A DNA stretch of 64,000 nucleotides, taken from Virgibacillus_P tibetensis. Lineage in GTDB: Bacteria; Bacillota; Bacilli; Bacillales; Amphibacillaceae. Numbering within the stretch: position 1 is the stretch's first letter; every line of letters begins with the position of its first letter. The notes beneath the pieces are model-generated. The model was given only the letters and a program-made list of their open reading frames with translations, made no database searches and was not told the origin of the DNA. The position numbers and the translations under genes are program-made. Positions 8,399-17,291 of this stretch are shown one piece after another. Location of the stretch: the NCBI RefSeq assembly GCF_036026595.1, contig NZ_JARZFX010000001.1, positions 124,001 to 188,000 of the forward strand. The letters are read 5' to 3'.

Positions 8399-10183
8399 AT
8401 GAATCAAACAATTAAGCAAAAGTTAGCTGTCTTGCCCTCCCAACCAGGTTGTTATCTAATGAAAGATAAGCATAGTACAATTATATATGTTGGTAAGTCT
8501 AAGCTATTGAGAAACCGTGTCCGCTCCTATTTTACAGGTGCTAATGACCGGAAAACTCAGCGGTTAGTTCAGGAAGTTAACGATTTTGAGTACATTGTTA
8601 CAACATCAGAAATTGAAGCGCTTATATTGGAAATGAATTTAATAAAAAAATATGATCCCAAATATAATGTCATGCTAAAGGATGATAAGTCCTACCCATA
8701 TTTAAAAATTACATCCGAAAGACACCCACGGTTACTGATCATCCGAAAGGTGAAAAAGGATAAAGGAAAGTACTTTGGACCCTATCCAAATGTGATTGCC
8801 GCAAGAGAGACTAAAAAGCTTCTCGACCGGTTGTATCCGCTGCGAAAATGTAATAATCCCCCCGGAAGACCATGTCTCTATTATCATATGAATCAATGTC
8901 TGGCATGCAGTGAGAAAGCACCTTCTGCAAAGGAGTATAAAGAAATAGTACGCAGTATTACCTCCTTTTTACATGGAGGGTATAAAACAATAAAAAATGA
9001 TATAAAAAATAAAATGCTTAAAGCCAGTGACGAACTTAATTTTGAACGGGCAAAAGAATTACGTGATCAGATTCAGCATATTGAAGTAGTTATGGAACAA
9101 CAAAAAATGACTTTAAATGATAATGCAGACAGAGATATATTTGGGTACAGCTATGATAAAGGCTGGATGTGTATTCAGGTGTTCTTTATCAGACAAGGGA
9201 AATTAATTGAAAGAGATGGCGGGGTGTTCCCTTTCTTTGATACACCAGAAGAAACTTTCATCAGTTATATTGGGAGGTTTTACCTTCACCAAAATCATCC
9301 TAAGCCAAAACAAATCCTTGTTCCAATTGGAACTAATGATGAGTTAATAAAGGAGCTTTTAGATATTGATGTACACACACCGTACCGTGGACGAAAAAAA
9401 GAATTAGTGGAATTAGCTAATCAGAATGCCACAATTGCATTAGAAGAGAAATTCTCATTAATTGAGCGCGACGAGGCAAGAACAATCTTAGCTGTTGAGC
9501 AATTAGGTGAAGTATTAAATATTGAAACACCTCAGCGGATAGAGGCTTTTGATAATTCGAACATACAGGGTACGGATCCAGTATCCGCTATGGTTGTTTT
9601 TATAGATGGCAGACCAAATAAAAAAGAGTATCGTAAATATAAGATAAAAGATGTTAAAGGACCAGATGACTACGAAACTATGAGAGAAGTTATTAGAAGA
9701 AGATATACAAGGGTACTAAAAGAGGGTTTGTCTTTACCTGACTTAATCGTAGTCGATGGTGGCAAAGGACAAATGAGTGCCGCGCTGGATGTTTTGGAAA
9801 ATGAACTTGACCTGGATATACCATTATGTGGTTTATCAAAAGATGATAGACATAAAACAAGTGAATTACTGTATGGCAATCCACCACTGGTAATCCCTTT
9901 ACCTAGACAGTCACAGGAGTTTTATCTTGTCCAGCGGATTCAGGACGAAGTACACAGATTTGCCATTACCTTTCACCGTCAGCTTCGTGGGAAAGGGTTG
10001 TTTCAGTCAGAATTAGACAAAGTTCCCGGGATTGGTGAGAAAAGAAGACGGCTATTGTTAACGCACTTTAAATCAATAGGAGAAATTAGAGAAGCAAGTT
10101 TGGATGATATAACAAAGCTTGGTATTCCAAGAAATACAGCCCAGGATATAGTCTTGTACTTAAATAAAGAATCTGGTAAATAA
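8399..10183 (+). CDS. uvrC: Excinuclease ABC subunit C
   Basis: A 594-residue UvrC, which makes both incisions around a lesion in nucleotide excision repair with UvrA/UvrB. It has an N-terminal GIY-YIG nuclease (GCYLMKDKHSTIIYVGKSK), a cysteine cluster near 150-175, a UVR motif near 211-230 (LNFERAKELRDQIQ) for UvrB binding, the second RNase-H-like nuclease near 380-480 (DNSNIQGTDPVSAMV, VVDGGKGQ) and a C-terminal helix-hairpin-helix (VPGIGEKRRRLLLTHF). The length is normal. Confidence 0.97.
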   Translation: MNQTIKQKLAVLPSQPGCYLMKDKHSTIIYVGKSKLLRNRVRSYFTGANDRKTQRLVQEVNDFEYIVTTSEIEALILEMNLIKKYDPKYNVMLKDDKSYPYLKITSERHPRLLIIRKVKKDKGKYFGPYPNVIAARETKKLLDRLYPLRKCNNPPGRPCLYYHMNQCLACSEKAPSAKEYKEIVRSITSFLHGGYKTIKNDIKNKMLKASDELNFERAKELRDQIQHIEVVMEQQKMTLNDNADRDIFGYSYDKGWMCIQVFFIRQGKLIERDGGVFPFFDTPEETFISYIGRFYLHQNHPKPKQILVPIGTNDELIKELLDIDVHTPYRGRKKELVELANQNATIALEEKFSLIERDEARTILAVEQLGEVLNIETPQRIEAFDNSNIQGTDPVSAMVVFIDGRPNKKEYRKYKIKDVKGPDDYETMREVIRRRYTRVLKEGLSLPDLIVVDGGKGQMSAALDVLENELDLDIPLCGLSKDDRHKTSELLYGNPPLVIPLPRQSQEFYLVQRIQDEVHRFAITFHRQLRGKGLFQSELDKVPGIGEKRRRLLLTHFKSIGEIREASLDDITKLGIPRNTAQDIVLYLNKESGK

Positions 10184-10230
10184 GGAACATTATAGCCTTC
10201 TAAATTCAGGCTATAATGTTCCTTATTTTA
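10181..10230. terminator. Bidirectional terminator between uvrC and yslB
   Basis: A 17-bp perfect stem (10181-10197 with 10209-10225) and an 11-base loop, overlapping the uvrC stop and ending next to the yslB stop, so it can serve the two convergent genes. Confidence 0.88.
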
Positions 10231-10665
10231 TTTTGTGAATAGTACCGAGAATTCTATTTGATGAATCTTATAGTTGATTTCTTCCATACATTCACATTCT
10301 ATACCTTCCACGATCTGAACAGCTTCAGCTAGAAAGCCTGCTTCCAGACGGAAATCAGCATCGATTGGTGCTTCTAATCGATGAACAACTGCATCTGCCA
10401 TTAAGTAAAAAATAGTTTCTTTTCTCTTTTCTTTTATTAATTCCAATCTTCCCCAGCCCAATTTTTCAAATAGGATAAAAACATCCTCCATGCTTTTTAT
10501 GTCAAATTTCCTAGCCAAGTTTCTTCCCATAAAATATAAGAGTGTGTTAGACTCTCTACCCAATAATTCGGGTAAACATAAATAGCGCAGGATATCATAT
10601 CCAGCACCGGCAGTATGTAATTTATCGAGTTGAGAAACCGATAGTAGACTTATCTTTTTAGACAT
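10228..10665 (-). CDS. yslB: DUF2507 protein YslB
   Basis: A 145-residue soluble protein of the V4R-like DUF2507 family found next to sdh in Bacillaceae; function unknown. The frame is open to 10722, but GAAAGGA (10680-10674) overlaps the ATG at 10674 and sits correctly for the ATG at 10665 (MSKKISLLSVSQ). In B. subtilis lysC lies between uvrC and yslB; here it is missing. Confidence 0.85.
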   Translation of the reverse strand: MSKKISLLSVSQLDKLHTAGAGYDILRYLCLPELLGRESNTLLYFMGRNLARKFDIKSMEDVFILFEKLGWGRLELIKEKRKETIFYLMADAVVHRLEAPIDADFRLEAGFLAEAVQIVEGIECECMEEINYKIHQIEFSVLFTK

Positions 10666-10740
10666 TGATGTCATCCTTTCAATTTTAAAACCACAAATTT
10701 TGGTACAGATTACGACGTTCATTAGTAGTTTACTAGTATC

Positions 10741-10769
10741 ATTATCTATATAATTTGGTGTTTACGCAA
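10741..10769 (-). promoter_or_regulatory. Probable yslB promoter
   Basis: Reading the minus strand: TTGCGT (10769-10764), 17-base spacer, GATAAT (10746-10741). The -35 is weak; the -10 is one base off consensus. Confidence 0.45.
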
Positions 10770-10845
10770 GTCTGCATTAAGATTTTTTTCTAAAATAAAT
10801 AGCACTTGGATAAAACTCCCACTCTATATTTTAGGTTTCCTTTTC

Positions 10846-10874
10846 TTGACGCTTTTTGTAGATAGAAGTACAAT
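10846..10874 (+). promoter_or_regulatory. Sigma-A promoter of sdhCAB
   Basis: TTGACG at 10846-10851, 17-base spacer, TACAAT at 10869-10874, about 90 bases ahead of sdhC. It is the only strong promoter in the yslB-sdhC gap. Confidence 0.82.
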
Positions 10875-10963
10875 AAACATGTCACAAAAAGTCCAGAATT
10901 TAGACAGTGTCTAAGTCTGTACGAATCAAAATATTATAGCATTTTACTAAGGGGGGGTAACAC

Positions 10964-11584
10964 ATGGCAGAACATCGTGAGTTTTTTTACAGAAGATTAC
11001 ACTCACTATTAGGTGTAGTTCCTATCGGGATATTCTTGGTTCAGCACTTAGTGGTGAATCATTTTGCTGTGTACGGTGAAGAAAGTTTTAATAATGCAGC
11101 AGGGTTTATGGCAGGGCTTCCATTCGTATTGTTATTAGAAACGTTTGTAATCTATTTACCAATTTTGTTTCATGCAATCTTAGGGGTTTATATTGTATTT
11201 GTAGCACGAAACAATATGAAAAATTACGGTTACTTCCGAAATTGGATGTTTTATTTACAACGTATAACGGGAGTAATTACATTAGTTTTTATTGCATGGC
11301 ATGTATGGGAAACCCGTGTTCAAATCGGACTGGGAAATGTTGAGCTGAACTATAGTTTAATGGAAGGCATCTTAACAAATCCATTTATGTTTTGGTTTTA
11401 TGTTATTGGTGTTATTTCCGCGACGTTCCATTTCGCAAATGGACTATGGAGCTTCTTACTGACTTGGGGATTTACACAATCACCAAAATCTCAAAAGATC
11501 GCTACATACGCAACACTGCTTATATTCTTGGCAATCAGTTACCTTGGTATAAGAACATTAATTCAATTTGCATACGGAGCTTAA
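10964..11584 (+). CDS. sdhC: Succinate dehydrogenase cytochrome b558 subunit
   Basis: A 206-residue membrane anchor of complex II with five predicted helices and several conserved histidines in or near them (RLHSLLG, QHLVVNHF, FHAILGVYI, AWHVWE, FHFANGLW) that would ligate the two haems b. It passes electrons from the SdhAB head to menaquinone. Strong ribosome site AAGGGGGG. First gene of the sdhCAB operon. Confidence 0.96.
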   Translation: MAEHREFFYRRLHSLLGVVPIGIFLVQHLVVNHFAVYGEESFNNAAGFMAGLPFVLLLETFVIYLPILFHAILGVYIVFVARNNMKNYGYFRNWMFYLQRITGVITLVFIAWHVWETRVQIGLGNVELNYSLMEGILTNPFMFWFYVIGVISATFHFANGLWSFLLTWGFTQSPKSQKIATYATLLIFLAISYLGIRTLIQFAYGA

Positions 11585-11613
11585 TCTAAACGAAAAGGGA
11601 GTGAGTATTAACT

Positions 11614-13377
11614 ATGAGTAATCGTAAAATAGCCGTTGTCGGCGGGGGACTTGCCGGCTTAATGGCAACAATTAAAGCAGCGGAAGCAGGGGTAAATGTA
11701 GATCTGTTCTCTATTGTACCTGTGAAACGCTCTCACTCTGTGTGTGCCCAAGGTGGTATAAATGGTGCCGTTAACACAAAAGGAGAAGGAGATTCTCCAT
11801 CTGTTCACTTTGATGACAGTGTGTATGGTGGAGATTTTCTTGCAAACCAACCACCAGTAAAAGCTATGTGTGATGCTGCACCAAGTATTATTCATATGTT
11901 GGATCGCATGGGGGTTATGTTTAACCGTACACCGGAGGGCTTGCTTGATTTCCGCCGCTTTGGTGGAACTCAGCATCATCGTACAGCATACGCAGGGGCT
12001 ACTACAGGACAACAATTATTATATGCACTAGATGAGCAAGTTCGCCGCTTTGAAGTAGAAGGGTTAGTAACAAAATTCGAAAGCTGGGAATTTGTGGGAG
12101 CCATTATTGATGAGGAAGGTGTAGGAAGAGGAATTGTAGCTCAGGATATTACTACACATGAGATTAAATCATTCCCGTCAGATGCAACAATAATAGCAAC
12201 AGGTGGACCTGGTATCATTTTCGGTAAATCTACAAACTCGATCATAAATACAGGATCAGCGGCGAGTGTTCTATATCAACAAGGTGCAAAATACGCAAAT
12301 GGTGAATTCATTCAGATTCATCCGACAGCAATTCCAGGTGATGATAAACTTCGCTTAATGAGTGAATCAGCACGTGGAGAAGGTGGCCGTGTTTGGACAT
12401 ATAAGGATGGAGAACCTTGGTACTTCTTAGAAGAAAAATATCCTGCTTATGGAAACCTGGTTCCACGTGATATTGCAACACGTGAGATATTTGACGTATG
12501 TGTAAATCAAAAGCTTGGTATTAATGGAGAAAACATGGTTTACCTTGATCTATCACACAAGGATTCTAAAGAGCTTGATATAAAGCTTGGTGGAATCATT
12601 GAAATTTATGAAAAATTCGTTGGAGAAGATCCACGTAAAGTACCAATGAAGATTTTCCCTGCTGTTCATTATTCTATGGGTGGGTTATGGGTTGATTATG
12701 ACCAAATGACAAATATCCCAGGAATATTTGCTGCTGGTGAATGTGACTATTCACAACATGGTGGAAACCGTCTAGGTGCAAATTCACTTCTATCTGCAAT
12801 TTATGGCGGTGCAGTTGCTGGTCCTAATGCAATTAAATATGTCGATGGTCTTGAAAAACATGTTGATGACATCTCTCCTGAACTCTTTGAAACAAGACAA
12901 AAAGAAGAGCAAGAGAAATTCGAAGCACTTATAAATATGGATGGTGGCGAAAATGCTTACCAAATTCATAAAGAGCTTGGAGAATGGATGACAGATAATG
13001 TTACAGTAGTACGTGATAATGAAAAACTACTGAAAACAGATGAAAAAATTAAAGAACTATTGGAACGCTGGGAAAATATAAATATTAATGATACATCACG
13101 CTGGAGTAACCAAGGAGTAATGTTTACACGTCAGTTGAAAAATATGCTCCATCTTGCACGTGTTATTACAATTGGTGCATATAATCGAAACGAAAGCCGT
13201 GGAGCTCATTACAAACCGGAATTTCCGGAACGTAATGATGAAGAATGGTTAAAGACTACAATTGCAGCTTTTGATAAAGAAATGCAATCACCTGTATTTT
13301 CTTATGAAGAAGTTGATACGTCCTTAATACCACCACGTAAACGGGACTATTCAAAAAAAAGTGAAGGGAGTAAGTAA
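11614..13377 (+). CDS. sdhA: Succinate dehydrogenase flavoprotein subunit
   Basis: A 587-residue flavoprotein that oxidises succinate to fumarate. The N-terminal dinucleotide fold VVGGGLAGLMATI, the covalent-FAD region SVCAQGGINGAVNTKGEGDS, the HPTAI and SESARGEGGRVW active-site segments and GGNRLGANSLLSAIYGG are all present. The length is that of the Bacillus enzyme. It begins 29 bases after sdhC, and sdhB starts 2 bases after it. Confidence 0.97.
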   Translation: MSNRKIAVVGGGLAGLMATIKAAEAGVNVDLFSIVPVKRSHSVCAQGGINGAVNTKGEGDSPSVHFDDSVYGGDFLANQPPVKAMCDAAPSIIHMLDRMGVMFNRTPEGLLDFRRFGGTQHHRTAYAGATTGQQLLYALDEQVRRFEVEGLVTKFESWEFVGAIIDEEGVGRGIVAQDITTHEIKSFPSDATIIATGGPGIIFGKSTNSIINTGSAASVLYQQGAKYANGEFIQIHPTAIPGDDKLRLMSESARGEGGRVWTYKDGEPWYFLEEKYPAYGNLVPRDIATREIFDVCVNQKLGINGENMVYLDLSHKDSKELDIKLGGIIEIYEKFVGEDPRKVPMKIFPAVHYSMGGLWVDYDQMTNIPGIFAAGECDYSQHGGNRLGANSLLSAIYGGAVAGPNAIKYVDGLEKHVDDISPELFETRQKEEQEKFEALINMDGGENAYQIHKELGEWMTDNVTVVRDNEKLLKTDEKIKELLERWENININDTSRWSNQGVMFTRQLKNMLHLARVITIGAYNRNESRGAHYKPEFPERNDEEWLKTTIAAFDKEMQSPVFSYEEVDTSLIPPRKRDYSKKSEGSK

Positions 13378-13379
13378 AG

Positions 13380-14144
13380 ATGGCTGAAGAACAGACAGTT
13401 ACTTTTATAATAACTAGACAAGACAGCCCCGAATCTGATCCTTATGAAGAAACGTTTCATGTTCCTTACCGTAAGAACATGAACGTTATATCAGGATTGA
13501 TGGAAATTCGGCAAAATCCTGTAAATGCAAACGGGGATAAAACAACTCCAGTCTATTGGGATATGAACTGCTTAGAAGAAGTCTGCGGTGCTTGCTCCAT
13601 GGTTATTAATGGAACGGCAAGACAATCCTGCGCAGCTCTCGTTGACAAGCTGGAACAACCAATACGCTTAGCGCCTATGGCTACATTTCCTGTGGTTCGT
13701 GACTTGATTGTTGATCGTGAGCGTATGTTCGATGCATTAAAACAAGTGAAAGCATGGATCCCAATTGATGGCACGCATGACTTGGGTCCTGGTCCGCGTA
13801 TGCCTGAGAAAAAACGTCAGTGGGCATATGAATTGTCGAAATGTATGACCTGTGGTGTTTGTTTAGAAGCTTGTCCAAATGTTAATGACAAATCAAACTT
13901 TATTGGACCTGCAGCACTTTCACAGGCCAGATTATTTAACGCACATCCAACAGGAGAAATGAATGCAAGTGAGCGATTGGATGGGTTAATGGAAGATGGA
14001 GGGATCGATGGTTGCGGTAACGCTCAAAACTGTGTTCAGGTCTGTCCGAAAGGGATACCATTGACAACTTCTATCGCTGCTATGAATAGAGCAACAAATA
14101 TACAAGCATTCAAAAATTTCTTTGGTAGTGACCATGCACATTAA
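13380..14144 (+). CDS. sdhB: Succinate dehydrogenase iron-sulfur subunit
   Basis: A 254-residue subunit carrying three clusters between the SdhA flavin and SdhC. The N-terminal ferredoxin-like part has CLEEVCGACSMVINGTARQSC for [2Fe-2S]; the C-terminal part has CMTCGVCLEACP and CGNAQNCVQVCPKG for the [4Fe-4S] and [3Fe-4S] clusters. It ends the operon ahead of a terminator. Confidence 0.97.
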   Translation: MAEEQTVTFIITRQDSPESDPYEETFHVPYRKNMNVISGLMEIRQNPVNANGDKTTPVYWDMNCLEEVCGACSMVINGTARQSCAALVDKLEQPIRLAPMATFPVVRDLIVDRERMFDALKQVKAWIPIDGTHDLGPGPRMPEKKRQWAYELSKCMTCGVCLEACPNVNDKSNFIGPAALSQARLFNAHPTGEMNASERLDGLMEDGGIDGCGNAQNCVQVCPKGIPLTTSIAAMNRATNIQAFKNFFGSDHAH

Positions 14145-14167
14145 TAACTTGGACTTATAAGTGTAAT

Positions 14168-14200
14168 GACCCTTACCAGTCAAATGGTGAGGGTCTTTTT
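14168..14200 (+). terminator. Terminator of sdhCAB
   Basis: GACCCTTACCA/TGGTGAGGGTC stem with a 6-base loop and T5. Confidence 0.88.
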
Positions 14201-14222
14201 ATACAGGAAAGGAGATTTATCA

Positions 14223-14666
14223 TTGAAAACGAATACATATATTAATGATCTTGAAAAGTGGCGTTCTGAATTTTCTTTTTCGATCCCTATAAAAATTCGA
14301 TTCTCAGAGACAGATATGTTTGGTCACGTCAATAATGTATCTCCATTTATTTATTTTGAAGAAGCTCGAATTGAATTTTTAAAATCAGTCAATTTATTTG
14401 GTGATCTAGAGAGTACAGAAGGTATTCCCATTGTGGCTGATTTACAATGTGACTTCCTTCAGCAAATGTACTTTAATAATAATCTGAACCTATTTGTAAA
14501 AGCTAATCATGTAGGGAATACGTCTATTGACCTGCATTATATGGGGTTGAATGCTAAAGATGAAATCACCATAACAGGACGGGGCAGACTGGTTTATGTT
14601 AATCCAAAGACCGGGAAACCAGTATCTTTAAATAAATCGATGAAAGAGAAACTATTAGAGAAATAG
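14223..14666 (+). CDS. ysmA: Hotdog-fold acyl-CoA thioesterase (YsmA-like)
   Basis: A 147-residue 4HBT-type thioesterase. The signature RFSETDMFGHVNNVSPFIYFEEAR contains the catalytic aspartate expected in the D-x-x-G-H-V-N motif. It presumably hydrolyses acyl-CoA, substrate unknown. The TTG start at 14223 follows AAAGGAG by 8 bases; the frame is open upstream through the sdh terminator, which cannot be coding. Position between sdhB and gerE matches ysmA. Confidence 0.85.
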   Translation: MKTNTYINDLEKWRSEFSFSIPIKIRFSETDMFGHVNNVSPFIYFEEARIEFLKSVNLFGDLESTEGIPIVADLQCDFLQQMYFNNNLNLFVKANHVGNTSIDLHYMGLNAKDEITITGRGRLVYVNPKTGKPVSLNKSMKEKLLEK

Positions 14667-14738
14667 TAATAGTTACTTTATAGTTTTCGTAACAATTTAT
14701 AAATGTGCTTTTCTCAGTACTTATACCTTTCAAAGAAT

Positions 14739-14783
14739 AAAATAAAACCGACCTCCATCAAAGGAAAGTCGGTTTTATTTTTA
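14739..14783. terminator. Bidirectional terminator ysmA/gerE
   Basis: Fourteen-base-pair outer stem AAAATAAAACCGAC/GTCGGTTTTATTTT with an inner TCC/GGA. A-rich on one side and T-rich on the other, it suits both converging genes; it overlaps the gerE stop. Confidence 0.9.
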
Positions 14784-15005
14784 GAGCTTTAATTCCCCCA
14801 TGCGAAGGAGCTCTACTACTGCTTGCGATCGCCCCTTGACTCCTAACTTTTGCATAGCATTTGAAATGTGATTGCGGACAGTTTTTTCAGATATATACAA
14901 CTCCTGGGCAATTTCCTTTGTTGTTTTATCTTGTACTAAGAGTTCGAATACTTCTTTTTCGCGTTTTGTTAGTAATTGCTTCGGTTTATACTCGTTTTCC
15001 TTCAA
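14781..15005 (-). CDS. gerE: Late spore coat regulator GerE
   Basis: A 74-residue LuxR-type DNA-binding protein, almost entirely one helix-turn-helix domain (LTKREKEVFELLVQDKTTKE, SEKTVRNHISNAMQKLGVKG). In B. subtilis GerE is the last mother-cell regulator, acting with sigma-K on coat genes. The start is TTG at 15005, with AAGGAGGGG 7 bases upstream. The sequence matches my memory of B. subtilis GerE very closely. Confidence 0.95.
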   Translation of the reverse strand: MKENEYKPKQLLTKREKEVFELLVQDKTTKEIAQELYISEKTVRNHISNAMQKLGVKGRSQAVVELLRMGELKL

Positions 15006-15066
15006 ATGTTAACCCCTCCTTGCTGTCATAGAGCTGCAGATTGAAGGGAAATTATTTAGTCCTTAT

Positions 15067-15093
15067 CAGCTTATGATGATTAGTGAAAACGGT
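15067..15093 (-). promoter_or_regulatory. Candidate sigma-K promoter of gerE
   Basis: On the minus strand: AC (15093-15092), 16-base gap, CATAAGCTG (15075-15067), close to the sigma-K pattern AC-N16-CATAnnnTA with one mismatch. gerE is transcribed by sigma-K in B. subtilis, so the placement makes sense. Confidence 0.5.
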
Positions 15094-15388
15094 GCGTACA
15101 ATTATCCCTGACTAAACATAAGAGATGCCTGACATTAACCATAGATAACATGAAGGTCCTTAAGTTAATTTCTATACAGCTCCCCTCCAACTATTCGCCG
15201 AAAGAAAACTTCTAGAGAATTCCTCTTTAGGGTTACAAAGTATTTTGCCGGAATTCTACTAATTAATAATATGCTGTTGAAACAACTATCGTCCTTTGAT
15301 AATCATTCTGTGTTAACACAATAAAAACAGTTCCGTATAAGTTTAGCAGGATATTACGGTATATATTAAGGTCTTTTTTGAAAGAATG
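15094..15388. other. Gene-free AT-rich stretch
   Basis: No reading frame, tRNA or convincing promoter was found here. It separates the gerE promoter from the structured segment that follows. Confidence 0.6.
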
Positions 15389-15770
15389 AAAAGCTCTTAA
15401 AAAAGCTTTTGAAAGAACAAAAGCGCGGGAGACCGTTTTATCACCTATGTGCTGCCCCCGCGCACCCGCGGATGGGTCGACGTTGCCGCTCAGGAGCGGC
15501 GTAGTTAGTGGATCTTCTACTGTTGTATGAGATCCACTCCAGAGTATAAGATTTCACTTAGACTTTCGCCATTTCTGACGATAAGTCAAGTTTATCTTTC
15601 ATAAGGTTATGCCGGCGCCTAAGCACAAGCCCGGTTTAAGTCGGCCTTCCTTATCTGTAACGAACCGGGTTATGTTGAGTTAGATTCAGTGGAAGCTGGA
15701 AGGGAACTAGGACGTCCTCGAAAAAGGAGATCAGCTTTTCTGGACTTGGCTTTTGCTGTCAAAGAGTTTT
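15389..15770. repeat. Structured GC-rich non-coding segment, probably a dispersed repeat or RNA
   Basis: About 380 bases with no open frame over 60 codons but much stronger base pairing and higher GC than its surroundings. Stems seen: AAAAGCT/AGCTTTT (15389-15395, 15404-15410), GCGCGGG/CCCGCGC (15423-15429, 15457-15463), GCCGCT/AGCGGC (15485-15490, 15495-15500), AGTGGATC/GATCCACT (15507-15514, 15531-15538) and the palindrome AGGACGTCCT (15709-15718). AGAACAAAAGCG at 15414-15425 recurs inverted at 33519-33530. It resembles intergenic repeats of Bacillaceae genomes, but the assignment is inference; an unrecognised structured RNA is the alternative. Confidence 0.45.
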
Positions 15771-15906
15771 ATACAGCCAAATTTATACTTATCTGAAAAA
15801 AATGGAAAAAACAATTTTCTGCAATTCGGGTGTGGAATTCTCATATTACGTCTATGGTTGTGGTAAAATGTTACGAAGACAAGAAATAGTGTAGGGGGTT
15901 GCTTTC

Positions 15907-16359
15907 TTGAAAAAAGATGTTACAGCAGATGCCATAAAAGATATAGAAAAGAATTTCCGTTACATCGCAGGGATAATTAAACAAAATGGAAGAAAAATCT
16001 TAAATAATTATCCGATTACTTCCCCGCAATTTGTTGCGTTGCAATGGTTGTCTGAAGAAGGAGATCTGACTATTGGGGAATTATCTAATAGAATAAGTCT
16101 GGCTTTTAGTACTACAACAGATTTAGTTGATCGAATGGAAAAAAATGACCTTGTTGAAAGAGTCCGTGATTCCAAAGATAGGCGTGTCGTGCGGATTCAC
16201 CTTTTAGACAAAGGCAGGACAATTATCCATGAAGTAATTGATAAGCGGCAGGATTATGTCGGTGAAGTTTTACAGGAATTCACAGAAGAGCAAACTGACA
16301 AGCTAAATGAGTTATTAACATTCTTACATGAACAAATGAAAGTTGTTAATAAAAAATAA
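15907..16359 (+). CDS. ysmB: MarR-family regulator (YsmB)
   Basis: A 150-residue winged-helix regulator. The DNA-binding part is at about residues 40-100 (TIGELSNRISLAFSTTTDLVDRMEKNDLVER), with the wing DSKDRRVVRIHL. Ligand and targets are unknown. TTG start after AGGGGGTT. Located ahead of racE as ysmB is in B. subtilis. Confidence 0.87.
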   Translation: MKKDVTADAIKDIEKNFRYIAGIIKQNGRKILNNYPITSPQFVALQWLSEEGDLTIGELSNRISLAFSTTTDLVDRMEKNDLVERVRDSKDRRVVRIHLLDKGRTIIHEVIDKRQDYVGEVLQEFTEEQTDKLNELLTFLHEQMKVVNKK

Positions 16360-16381
16360 TAATACAAATGAGGCGATATAT

Positions 16382-17191
16382 TTGGAGCAAGCAATCGGGG
16401 TTATCGATTCTGGGGTCGGTGGTCTAACAGTAGCACACGAGCTCATGCGCCAACTACCTAAAGAGAGACTGATCTATTTGGGGGATACAGCAAGGTGTCC
16501 ATATGGTCCAAGGTCTAAAAATGAAGTGCAGAAGTTTACATGGGAAATGGTTCGATTTTTGTTGAAGAAAAACATAAAAATGCTAGTTATAGCATGTAAT
16601 ACTGCTACAGCATTCACATTAAAAGAACTGCAGGATAACTTAGATATTCCAGTCATTGGTGTCATTCAACCTGGAGCACGTGCAGCACTAAAGTTTACTA
16701 AAAATAATCATATTGGTGTTATTGGTACAGAAGGAACAATTAGAAGTAAAGCATATACGACAGCATTAAAAAACATTAACAGTACTATTCATGTTAATGC
16801 ATTAGCTTGTCCTCTCTTCGTGCCATTGATTGAACAAGGTGGCGCCACAGGCGAACAAGCATTAAAGGTTGTGGAAGATACTCTGAGTCCAATGAAAAAG
16901 AATAATCATATAGATACATTAATTCTTGGATGTACGCATTATCCTTTAATGAAGGATACGATTCAATCCAGCATTGGAAAGCATGTCACTATCATTTCAT
17001 CAAGTGAAGAAACAGCCAGAGAGACCAGTGCTATTTTAGATATTCATAACCTTCTAAACAGTGAGGGAGAAATACCAAAACACCAGTTCTTTACCACTGG
17101 GGAGTTAACTATTTTTCGTAAAATATCAAAAAGTATTTTTAAAAATTCAAATCTACATACGGTGAGTATAGAAAAAGCTGCTATTAATTAG
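16382..17191 (+). CDS. racE: Glutamate racemase
   Basis: A 269-residue enzyme interconverting L- and D-glutamate for peptidoglycan and poly-glutamate. It has the two-cysteine racemase pattern: DSGVGGLTV at the N-terminus, ACNTATA (first catalytic Cys) and GCTHYP (second). The TTG at 16382 gives MEQAIGVIDSGVGG, as in known RacE proteins; the open frame upstream overlaps ysmB and lacks a ribosome site. Confidence 0.95.
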   Translation: MEQAIGVIDSGVGGLTVAHELMRQLPKERLIYLGDTARCPYGPRSKNEVQKFTWEMVRFLLKKNIKMLVIACNTATAFTLKELQDNLDIPVIGVIQPGARAALKFTKNNHIGVIGTEGTIRSKAYTTALKNINSTIHVNALACPLFVPLIEQGGATGEQALKVVEDTLSPMKKNNHIDTLILGCTHYPLMKDTIQSSIGKHVTIISSSEETARETSAILDIHNLLNSEGEIPKHQFFTTGELTIFRKISKSIFKNSNLHTVSIEKAAIN

Positions 17192-17195
17192 CAGC

Positions 17196-17230
17196 AGGAT
17201 GCTTGATTATATCAAGTATCCTATTTTTTT
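17196..17230 (+). terminator. Terminator after racE
   Basis: AGGATGCTTGAT/ATCAAGTATCCT stem (one G-U) with a 3-base loop, then a T7 run. Confidence 0.88.
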
Positions 17231-17291
17231 GGTCTATTTTCAGGATGAGCCCGTATATATAATAGTACAAACCATCGTAGGAGGGAATCAC

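Noticed and set aside
14166..14222. N-terminal extension of the thioesterase gene
   Set aside because: The frame there is the sdhCAB terminator hairpin.
15740..15762. TTGACA on the minus strand as promoter of the structured segment
   Set aside because: No -10 hexamer lies 16-18 bases downstream.
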